Positions 22,520 to 34,500 of a stretch of DNA of 64,000 nt are shown in pieces (the first letter of the stretch is position 1; each line of letters begins with the position of its first letter). The DNA lies in assembly GCF_947623445.1 (NCBI RefSeq), contig NC_135244.1:3534001-3598000 (forward strand). Reading direction: 5' to 3'. Origin of the DNA: Clavelina lepadiformis. Lineage: Eukaryota > Chordata > Ascidiacea > Aplousobranchia > Clavelinidae. Below the pieces are notes generated by a model, which was not told where the DNA came from, did not search any database, and was given only the letters and a program-made list of their open reading frames with translations. Made by a program: the position numbers and the translations under genes.

Positions 22520-25500
22520 ATGTCCCGACATGAAGGTGAGTTTGCTTTAAAGTGAATAAATCTAGTTTGAGTTTAGTTGTTAAATTAGCTTTTGTGATCA
22601 TGGCCTGAACTCGCTGAAAAAATCTTCGTACAGTCTTTAAATATTAATTATGCATGTGTCTTGAGAACTGAACTTTAAAATCAAGTCATTTTTCTCTGCG
22701 AGATTTTAAATGCCATTCTTTTGCAGGAGTAAGCTGTGACAATTGCCTTAAGAGCAACTTTGAGGGAAAACGATTCAAGTGTTTAATATGTTATGACTAT
22801 GACCTTTGCGAAAGCTGTCAAGTATTTGATGTTGCCACATCAAGGCATATTCCTTCGCACCCAATGCAATGCATTTTAACCAGAAATGAGTTTGGTAAGC
22901 TTATGGCCGCATTTCAAAGAGTTTTTGAAGAGTTGGTAATATGGTAGCGTCACTAGATATGTATTGAATTCATGGCAACAGCGTGCTTAATTTTTGATGA
23001 AATTGCAACTTTTTCACAGATTTGTATTATGGGGGAGAAAGTTTATCCCCGGACTCTCCGCCAGCATTTGTTTGTCCGCACTGTTCTAAGCTAGGTTTTA
23101 CGGAGTCTCTTCTTCAAGAGCACGTGACGAAAGAACACGCTGATGTCCGCACAGAAGTGGTTGGTTTTGCTGCTTTTTGTTTATTAGGCTCTTTTTCTTA
23201 ATTCTTCTTAAGCGAATGAACACGATGCAACAAGTTGCAGTTAAAAATATTTTTGTTTTGAACTTTTTTTCAATACTCTGTCTATTATAGGTGTGTCCTG
23301 TATGTGCTGCGATGCCCTCTGGTGACCCTAATTTGGTGACAGAAGACCTCAGTCATCATTTATCGATGGAACATCGTGCCTCGCGCGAAGGAGAAGACTC
23401 AGTTGTTGGACGACACATTCGTCGTACGTTACGTAAATTTACTCAAACTTTGTGAAGTGGAAATTCGTTATCTCAGCTCTGCTTACCTGAAAATTTTGGA
23501 AAACTTAGTAACCTGGTCCCAATAAATTATACCAACCAAGGATAATTCTAAATGGTTTATTCAACTTTAAGATAATAATCTTTTACTATAACTGGTAAAA
23601 GCCATTTGGAACATTTTGTCACACTAGTTTGCTGTTTTATCGTAACAACCTAATCAGAAAACGAAAGGAAAACAATCTTGCTTTATTTGATGACAATATA
23701 TATTGAAGCCAACATACATAATTGCTCATTATTCATTTGTCTTTAAGTTGACTGTATAGCCTGAGACTGAATATGTGTAAGTAATCGCTATGATTCACCA
23801 AAAGCATGACAACTCGCATAGGACTGTTGATGCAATAATTTACATTCAGGCCGCGGAATGCGGACCCGTAACCATAGAAACATGAATTTTTTTGGTGGAC
23901 CTGGATCATCGACGGCCGCTCCTTCGTCTGCCGTTTCGGCAAGCAACAACAATGCGTCCTCTCTCCGAGACTCTATGGACCCCATTGCAGGTATGCATTC
24001 TTAGCTTTTCTGTTTAAGTCAAAGTTTTTCTGCGGCCATGTCAAGAAAATTGGAGTGATTAGGTTAAAGAATTTAAGCTCAGTATGCTCTACCTTAGTAT
24101 GATATAATTGCTGAAATAACTCGTAGTCTGCCATTAATGCACAAGAGCATTTCTTGTAAATGCTATAATGCTGATAATCCACCTGCTTATTGGAGTAACT
24201 GAGTGAACCTCGAAGCAGCCAGTCAAGGAGAGTTTTCAAAGCACAGAAAAATATTTTTTGTTTACTGGCATCAGCAACTTGTCCATACATATATGCACAA
24301 ATTAACAGAAGCATATGTACCAATCTACTAAATAATGAGTTGCTATTGTGAGCATAAACTACAATCTATAACAAATGCACTAACTAAAACTTTATGCCAC
24401 AAGCTGTAAAACAAACAGCATCCTTAATAAGCTAGGAAATGCCAACTGGGCGCAGATGCAAGGACTAACCCCCATAACAGTCCGTGCTCTTTGTTTCTCC
24501 TGAGCTGAATGTGATTTATCAGTTTGGGTCAGGTCCTGTCACACCTACAACATTGACCTAACTTTGAAAGCTGCCTGCAGGGCCATAACTGGGTGTCTGA
24601 AAGCGATAAAAGTAGACAACTTATTCCTGTTGGCAGTCGTTGCTCCTACCATTAAATGTATACTATGTAATGAACAAATCCTCTCCGCCATCTGTTTTGG
24701 CAAAAACCAGCAGCAAGGAGATTGAAGTTCAGGAAAGCTTCCTGCATTCAGTATAAGTCTGGAATGGCAGTTCTTACATGAAGAAACTTGCTCTCTGGTC
24801 CAGCGATCCAGAAATAGCATGACGCAAATCTTCCCTTTTCCCAAACAAATCTCTACCACCAGGTCGAAGGGGAAATGGTTCTTTTGCTCCTGTCTCAATC
24901 GTCTGAGATCCAAAGCTGGATATTCCAATGTGCTGATGAGGAATTGGGAATTTGAGGATGTCTTCATGCCCTGTACGTATGGAAAGCAGCAGAAGATGAA
25001 GCACTTATTATGCTCTCTTCTGCCCAAACCAAGCAATCAGAAAGACCTTAGGAATGTCTGAACAATGAAGCCTGGACACACATGGAATACTGGGTGGGCA
25101 ATGTGTAGTGACACGGCAGGAAGCTGTGAAACATAAAACAACATCCTAGTTGCAGTGTGGATTTCTGGAAAGAGAAGGTAGAAGCACCAAAATTATTGTG
25201 TGGGCTGTTTGGTCTGCGTACGATGTAGTGGCTGGCAACCAAAAGTCTAATTGTTGATTGTGAAACGGATGAGTCTAATTCTTCTGTTTTTTTGACGTGC
25301 TGAATTTTTTATATAATTGTTGGTGTGTAAGTTGTAGATCCAGTTGGACTTAGCACTGTCTGGTTGTTGGGTTGTTTCACAAAACTTGCGCCGTTGCATC
25401 GTGTGCTATGCAGTCATGACACGACGACATCCTAATCATATGTAGTAGACTTGTAGTATGTCCACAGTGTTACTTTGTGATTTTGGCCATCCTCTTGGAG

Positions 25501-28500
25501 CTTGTTTTACAGGCACCTCTGTGCATACTAACCCATTGAGGGACTATTCCTGGTTTTATCTACATACTGTTGCCGACATAACTTGGCTTTAAAATACCAA
25601 ATTCTCGAAACTTGTGTACAGAAACCGACAATGTCACTGAATGCCCAGTAAATGTTGCTGTAAAATGAAACATCTGCATGACTGACTGGTTTGGGTATTT
25701 GTTCATAAGTGATAAGGTTGTGTATATAACTATACATACAACATAATTTTTTTAAACAAGTGCTAGTTCGAGACTAGAAATCATGGTGATGTCTGACCAC
25801 AAATACTACTCCAATTAGTACAACAGGAAACTTGACTTGATTGTCTTTGCATTGCTGTTTGATATTTTTGTGTTATTTACATTGTTACACGTTTCCAGTC
25901 CAATGTGAATTCAAACAAAAATGCCCAATACCATGTAAGCTGGGACATACTGTATGTAACCGTAGCTATAATAACTGATTTGTTTTAATTACTATCTCGT
26001 TGAAAATTTTCTCCGAATACCCTTCATTTGTAGCGATTAGACACACAAATTCTGAAAAGAAAAACTTAAACTGGCATATTCGGTAAAAAGGCGAAATCGA
26101 TCTGAAATTGCCATATTTCATGCTATCAAACTTATTACGTATTTAATATGTTGAATTTCTCATTCATGCAATCAAACTTGAAACTAGCTTTGAGCATATA
26201 TACAATGCTAAATATAATGCCATTATGCATAGATTGTATCATATTAGATTGTACTCACCGAGACCTTGAACTTGTATTTGACTTGTCCCATCTCAGACTT
26301 CTTTCTAAAATGTTAGAAATTTGGTTTGAAAAGTTGGTGTCCAATTTATTATAAAAGGAATATATCGTTCATTGCTTTCAAAATTGTCCTGGCAATGACC
26401 TTTATATCTTTTTAAAAGTAGAAAACTTTGATTGAAAGATTAATTGATCATGCTCAGGCTTCACATATGCCACTTATTTGCACATAATACTATACAATTT
26501 TAAACATACCAATTTATTATTTTGCAAAATTTTTCAATATAATTTCTTGAGAACTTGCGACAAAAACTCAGTTGTCTTAACTTGTCTATATTTCGCATAA
26601 TTGTAAGCTGGCAACAGTTGACAAGCTTTTCTGAGCCTTCCTAGTGACTGAAAATTGTCAAACTATTTTGCTATCTTAGAAAAAGTTGTTGGACTAACGT
26701 TTTTTGTGGCCAATAAAAATCCTCCAAATTTAAATTATGAATGTTAAGTTTTTAAAAACTCTGCAATAACTTCTTAAATTTATGTCCAACGAAACAAGGT
26801 CATACCAAAAAATAAGTTCTAAGATATGGTTTGTCAAACGTTAAGGAGAAATGTGTTGCACAACTTCTAAAAACCACTACCTCATATTGGACGGCGTATA
26901 GCTGTCAAAGTATTTAAACTAGAGCAAAATGACAAATTGTATCTGGTTTACACGTTAATAGCAAACGCAAAAGGCGTAAGTTAGGTTATACCGACCGATA
27001 AACTTTCAACATTTATTGGTTGGTGTTATGTTGACCAAATACTTTCACAAATTCATCACATTTTGTGACGTTGTGAAAGTATGTCCCAAGGTGATTTCTT
27101 ATATAACCACAGCGGCAGCATATGCGACTGTGCGTCTTACTATATATTCAACGGGCGGACATGCGTAAGTGACAAACAGTCGGTTGTATTTAACCGCACT
27201 CCACATAAAAGAACCTCATGTTTAAGTGAACGGTAAATGGTGCATGTTTCTGGTGCTAGGGCTAGGCTATAGCTCAAACTAATGTGATACACATTTTACG
27301 AACCCTTCACTTTATCAATGAGTTGAAACCTGAAATACTATAGTGCGTCGGCTTCACTTGGCTAATCACTGTCAGTTGCTTATCACGTGCACTAGCGGTG
27401 ACTTTCGATATAAATTGCTTTAACAACTGACCCGATAGTCAAACCAACCACTCTTCTTCACACGCTTTTAGTTTATTGGGGCTGATGTCACAATTAAGCC
27501 ATGGACGGCACTTCAAGACGTAGTAAGTTCGTTCAAGCTGTGAGGCAATAATTGCATTTACTACTGCACTGAATAATTCGATTTTTTTTTCTGATCCATA
27601 TATCTACACTGTACAACGGTGTTACTTATATTCTGTGCACTTGTATTAACACTAACTTTACACTTTAAGCAAAGGAGTTGACCATAAATAGGCCACGCAT
27701 CCAACTATTAAAGATAGGTGATTAGGTAAAAATCGATTTTAGTTATTTGGTATGAAATAAAAGTTGCTAACTTAACTTAAATTAAATAATACTGTCTATA
27801 TTTTAAGTTAACTGTCAAGGAAAGGATCCTACTGCGGTAGAACCTACAATTTTTTTATTGATCTTCGATATGACGTTGAAAATGTGTTAAGCGTAACTGA
27901 AGCGTTTACAAATAAAACGATTGCTACTTTTTGGACTTCGATGTTTATTCTTCAAATAACTCGCATTTCTCAACACTTTGCTTTTAATGCGTAATTGATT
28001 TTTTTAAGTTAATGAGTTTTGCGCAGTAATATTCCCTTATTTGACCCGGTTAGTAGTTTACCAGCTTTCCTATCAACTTACTTAATTCATTTACATATAA
28101 CATTAATATATCAGGAGTCTCTTTTCATCACAGTATTGAGTAAAATCACTATTCAACACTTGTTACCTCATAAGATCGTATCGTCACTCAAAATATTCAA
28201 ACGAAATTGAACAATGAGACCAATTGTAGGAATAAAGAGCACACACATGACACAATGCACATCCCGCCGTTGCACCGCGTAGATTAGAGTTTAATCTAAA
28301 GAAAATAGGCAGAAAATCAAGCAGATTCGTCCTAACCGTGCCAATTAATTAGACTGCATTGCTTGGTTTGTCTTTATAGGCCGACAATTCTTCGGTTTTG
28401 ATATCACGGTAATCGAGATTGTCTGTTGCCTTTGTCTTGGGATTAAGTCGATCCAGGTCGAGATAATATAATAGCGAGGACGTTTATCTTCTATTGAGGT

Positions 28501-31500
28501 CAATTGAAAATACCAGGTCAATTCCCTGGAGATTCTTGGGACACTCCGAGCCCCTCCTTTCCCCCAACCCTGCTGACAAGGATGATGATATGAAAATTTT
28601 AAAAAACGCTTCTTATTTCTTACCAATAAAAATAAAGAAATTAATCTCACTGAAAATTCTTTTTCTTTAGAATTGCTCTCGCAACTCAGCGGTGTTCGTC
28701 GAAGCGCCCAGCAATTGCAGCAGAACGTCACAACTGCCTCTCAGTTGCAGGAACTACAGACTCAGTTGCAGTTAGAAAGACAGCGTGCGGCCGATATAAG
28801 ACAGCAGGTATTGCATTTGAATTCTGACACTTCAGATCTTTTTTATCCGCACGTACTGTGTTGTCTGTCTGGTAAAGTTCCTATCTAAATTGTCAGTCTG
28901 TATAGATTTTGATAGATATTATCATAAAGATAAGCGTTACCGCGTTAACATATTTACTAGATGTCCATGTAATATATATCAGTATGTCAGGTAAGCAAAT
29001 CCTGTGACACATTGAACAACTACTTAAACCTGTTCAATATTTGTTGTATATGTGCTAATTGTAATATGTAGTTTGTTATACAGTACACTCAGCTTATTAT
29101 GGCCACCTTGGTACCAGACCGTTTTGGTCATAATATCCGAGGTATGTTAGTGGCCGAAAGTCGCTTTGAGCGCTTGTCACAGGTAAATACGTTACAGTTT
29201 ACGGTTTACGTTTGGTTCGATTGACGTAAACAGTGTTCTGCCATTGTACGTATCTCTTTCTCCGACAATTTTGAGCTCAGGATTATGTCATATTCGTCGT
29301 TTTTTTATCATAACACACTACAATGAAATCCTTCTTGATAAGATGGATACAAGGTGAGAAGTCTGATTTAACAGAGGTGCGATATCCCTCCAGGATTAGC
29401 AGCTGTCAATCAAGCGTTTAAACAAAAGCAGTTCGCCAAGCGAAAGACTGTAAATAGCTATACCAGTTGCATCTTTTGTGCCTGTTTGTTTGTTTGGTGC
29501 AATGAGATGTGTTGCACAAACTTAAAAGAGAAAAGGTAAAGCTACATAATGTGAAGCCATTTGACATGCTGTCTCTTTTCATAGTTGCTTTCTGACGAGG
29601 CGTTGACAACAAGTTCTTGTTCAGTTAAAGTGCGTTTACACGTAAAAATCTAGTGGATAACATGTATGATAGTTCTGACGATGATTGGTTAGCCGATAGT
29701 TCGGATGACAGTCCGTGGTCGCCGTGTTCATATGGGCATGAAGAAAAAACTTCTCCCCATCTCGGTGATGAAAAGTCCGAGGAAGCTAAGTGGGTGCCCT
29801 TCAAGCCTAGAAAAGATAGCTCTCCGGAGAAGATTCCTCCTACCGAGGACGTCAGCAAAAATGAGAATGAATCGCATGAAGAAGAGTTGGAGACCGTAGA
29901 TATTGTAATACTAAACTGGCATGAACCGAATGAAGTTTCCAAGGCTGCTACCCCAACAAAAGATGACATTGATTTAACGTACAGCCTTAAACACGATAAA
30001 AAATCTCCAGGCCCTTCTGACCAGCAAAAAGAGCTGAACCCAAATATAATAAAAATGGCTCAGAGACTTTCACGAAAGATCCGTGGCAGAAGGAAACCAG
30101 CAACGTCAACGGATTTTTCTGCAGAAACGACGAAGCACCTTGAAGTTGAATCTCTCAAAGGGAAGTTTCGTGATATGTTAGATGATGACGAATCTAAGGT
30201 AAGTGGTATAAGTTCCTTCAAGCTCTGCGCAGTGTTACTGCATGGAAAATTGTTTCGTTCAATTTGAAAGTGTTTTGCTAGTAAAATCAAAAATATTAAC
30301 CCTTTGAAAGCTGGTCAAATACTTTACGGAAAATAAGGAAACTTGATAGTTCCGTGGCCTTGCGAAGCTGTGCATGTATATTTCTGTAAAAAGTAAAAAC
30401 AAGCCTGATGCCTAGAATAACTTTGAGCTATCGAGGTTCAAACTAAGAGCTTACGTTTCAACTTTTAACACACGCCACTTAATTCGTCATTTAGATCAGT
30501 TAGTACTTTGGCTGTGTTTTCGTCACTTAAAAAGTAGCTGTCCTGAAGATTATTACAAATCGAAAAATGATTGCGTATGTTACCAAATGAACAAAAAATA
30601 TTTTGAAACTAAACATTCACATGTACAAAAATTTGTGAAAAAAATTGTTGTTTGGTTGGGAACTTGAATTTGCCTCGATAAATTTTTTGCTACTACTTCG
30701 GCATAAATACTTGTAGTAAACAGATCTGACAATTTGTTACTCCGAATAGAGATGGGCCGATACGAACCCAAACCCGAATAGATTCGCCGAATATCGCCTT
30801 TATGGAAGATTCAGGAGAACACGAATACCAACAATGGCGAACCCGAATACAATATTACTTATAAATTTACTGACTTTCGTAAAAATGATGATCTAGTTTC
30901 CCGACAATGCTAAACTAGAGTCAGCAGTACTTACAATGAAGGTCGTTTTCCTAACGATTTTGCTTTTTCGATCGTTTTTTAAACACTATTTTTCGAAAAA
31001 AAGTGATTTGTTTATCGATTACGTCATTTTAGAAGCAAATACGAATAGATTCGGGATTCGTTCGTGTCGACCTTCATGATAATCGGATTCGCACGAACCC
31101 GAATAATCTTCCTCGCGGCACATCCTTAACTCCGAAGCTGCAAACAGTGAGAGTAATCGGGTTGAAAAGAACGAAAGTTTGGCATTTATCCAATCAAAAT
31201 CAAGGAAGGTCGACATAATTGAAACGTTATCTGTTGATATCAACTTTGATATTGCTTGCTCGTATTGCTCTAAAAACTCTGTTGGCTTTCATAGCACTTA
31301 GGTTAAGGACACCAACAGCAATCGTTGTTTCGAAACACCTCTTTGATTACGATTGCTTTGTTTTTGAACAATGCATCGGCCGAAATTAAGTTTATTTTTT
31401 CCCGCATAATAAATCTTTTTGTTTTGTACGACAAGCCGACTATTCCACGTAATCTGGTAGAGTTAATGGTAACTGATAAACAGATAATGATAGTGTTGAT

Positions 31501-34500
31501 GTAATGTGAATTACATGGATACATCAATATCGACATAACGCCACTGCGAACAGTGGCGCCAATTAAACTCACAGATAAGGTCTCATAGGTAACAGTCTTT
31601 CATTCAAGACTGAAACAATTGCCGAGTTACAAAAAATTGAAATTTTATTACATTGCGGGCCGTATATTGTGCAGGCCTGTTGTAGTACATACAATTTAAA
31701 TAAAGGAAATTGTCCTGTTAAATTAGGGGTTAATCATTTTAATGCTTGAATACTTTGTTTTTCTGATAAACTTTGTGGTCTAGCATGACATAGTTGCTAA
31801 TGCAACACTTTTCATCACGTTTCTTTATAATGATCAATAGCAGTTTTGCCTGCATTTAACAATGTGACGTTACAATTAGCGACTATGGCAGTTAACCGCC
31901 AATTAACGGCTAAAGAAATCGGCTAAATTCCCAGTCTTTGATAAAATGCGCAAAAGCGAAAAATAGTGTGGTGCCAAAGACAGTTTTGGTCACGCCCATG
32001 CGTTAGTGACCGGTGAAAAATACGACTGAGGTTACGCAAGGTCATTCACACCCTGGTCATGCGCCAAATACGAGGTTAAGGTGAGACCGTTATGTCTCCA
32101 CGACAAGGCTAACAACTTTTCTGATCTTATTGATCTATCTTTTCGCAAACATCATTTGCCGTTATAAAAATTCAACAAACAATATTGTTTTCAACACAAT
32201 TAATCCACGCAGTTGATGCCTTAACTGCTAATTGCATGTCGCTGGTTCTTGCAGGATGGATCAGCCGTGAGTGGACTTTAACAGCATATATACACTAAGA
32301 CCATCGTTGTCGGGGAAAAAATTGGCATTGAGTGTATTCGTTGGCATATACGGTATTCATTTTTATAATGGGATAAAAGCAATGTGTGCACTAAAAATGT
32401 CTAGTTTAATATTGCATATGCCCAGAAACATATTAAGAAAAGAGTTGTTAAAACTTGAACATGTAGCGAATACATTTAGTAAAAATTTAAGTTGGTTATC
32501 TTTGAAATTGATTTTAGGCAACAGCCATTTTATTTGCAATGCTGTGACATGGTATTGACAGGTTACTATTTATTTGTGAAAATTTTGAATAACAGTTTGT
32601 TTATTTTTGCAAAGTTTTCAGTTTCATTAAGAACACTCAATATCGATGCCCAGTCCATTTATTTGTTTTAAATTTTTACGTTTCATGTTTCATATGTCTG
32701 CTGCACTACAGGTATCTTCTCTAGATAATTTGCATTATGCTCATATTATTTTCAAAACACTCGCTCTGTGCGCAATTCGTCACCCTCAGAGTTTAATGAA
32801 TTAACATATTTCATACAATTGTTAATATTGTTATTAAAAGTGTGTTATTGGCACTTGGTTTGGTTCAAGGCGTATCACTTTGTATTACTCACCGATCCCA
32901 GTATTTCTCCTAAAATGGCGTTGTGCTGAAGCACTTCATTATTCTTTGCGAACCTTTGTTACAAGAATGATGAGGAGATTTGTAATTGAATTCGCCCATA
33001 AATAGCTGGTGTCAAATTGAAAATTGTTCAATATTTGTTGCAAATATGGCTATTTTTCAGATAATTATGATGTCATAAATCTTTCCTGTTGATTCATTTT
33101 TTTAAGTAATTACTAGCTTTTAAACAAAATTAGTTTTGCTGCTAAGGAACTAAAATGACATATAATCAAATATCGATGGAGAGTGACTGAATGTAGTATT
33201 TCTACTGAAAATGTTTCCCCGAAAGAGAACAATCACTGGAAATGTTGTCACAGAGCCAACTGCAGAAGCTGTTCATCGTCTCTTTTCAGAGAAGGCACCC
33301 AGGTCCCTCAACTGTGAGCCCATGAATACAATAACAGTGGAAATTGTTGATAAGAACCAATGTTCCAGCACCCCTCCACCACCTGCCAGAAATTATGGTT
33401 CATTTCAGGAAAGGGCTGGACCAATGCCACCGTTGCTAGGGCCGGTTAAGGGTCCAGTATACGGACCTATACCCTTGCCCCCTCCTCCTCCCCCTTTACC
33501 TAAACCCCAGAGGCCTCCCATCACTACTGCTGGTGCTAGTTCCTCAGCTAGTTCGAGACACACTGATATAGTGACAGAATTGATGACGCTGCGAGGATCA
33601 ATTTTAGCACAGGTCTCAGAAAGATGTAACATTTCTCATCCTGCAGACATGGTGTGCCAGGTGGATGGGCGATCCATTCCAGTATGTAACAAGACATCGG
33701 CGACATACGTTCACTGCTATTTGTATCACTTTAACATTAAATACTAGTTTAGTTAGGTAAACAAGATGTATAATTAATAGTCATGGATGGGTTTTAGATG
33801 CCTGTGTAGTGCGTTATATCCATGCAGTGTAATTGAAAAGTACTGTAGCAAGTAATTACTGTACACGCAATTTGTTATTATAGGTTAGGGTGTGTAGGTT
33901 AGCAGGATCATATGATGTTTTTTACTTTATATTACAAAGTAAAATATGCTTTGAAAGTATCAAGGAGAGATTATAAGTGAACACACAGGAAAATCTGCTC
34001 TAAATTTAATATTAGCATTTCACTAAACTGCTATGTTTACTGTTTAATGACTGTTTTATTCTTGATTAATGACTACCTTTGTGGTATAGCTGTAGTGTTG
34101 TCTTAAACATTATGCTGCCTGAATGCGAACTCATGCTGAACTTCCAGTGGTTAACCAAATGTCGTATCATCACCACCAGTGTTGGTGATATTTCTATACT
34201 TATTACGTAATGCTTGTTGTGCCATTTGTCAATGGGTACAACAATCTAGTAATAGTTTATGATCCAAATCGATTGATCTTGCCAGCTAAAACCTGGGCAT
34301 TTAATTATATAATAATTGTTTATTGATGATGATACCTGATACTTTTTTGTTACTGTACTGGCTACTTTATTTCGGCTGTTATACTAGTGCGACAATCAGA
34401 TAAACACGTTTCGTTTATGTCCACTGATCCATATTCTTGTTTTAAAATAGCTGGAACGATTTCCAAATAAGCTACAGTCAACGAGTAACGGCACACAGAG

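Larger units (their letters stand above)
28067..31228 (+). repeat. Segmental repeat unit 4, within kcmf1 (contains real exon 6)
   Basis: Homology to array units starts at TTTCCTATCAACTTACTT and runs through kcmf1 exon 6, the 90-bp SRFERL exon, one long acidic exon and the following intron, up to GAAACGTT. The minisatellite at the left and the last exon at the right are missing. A hAT-like element interrupts it at 30,747-31,128. Since exon 6 is needed by kcmf1, this locus is the likely source of the array, though exchange in both directions is possible. Confidence 0.8.

Noticed and set aside
24774..25036. - strand ORFs of 76 and 163 codons over the retrotransposon remnant
   Set aside because: The + strand translation carries the recognisable RT C-terminal blocks; the - frames are shadows.
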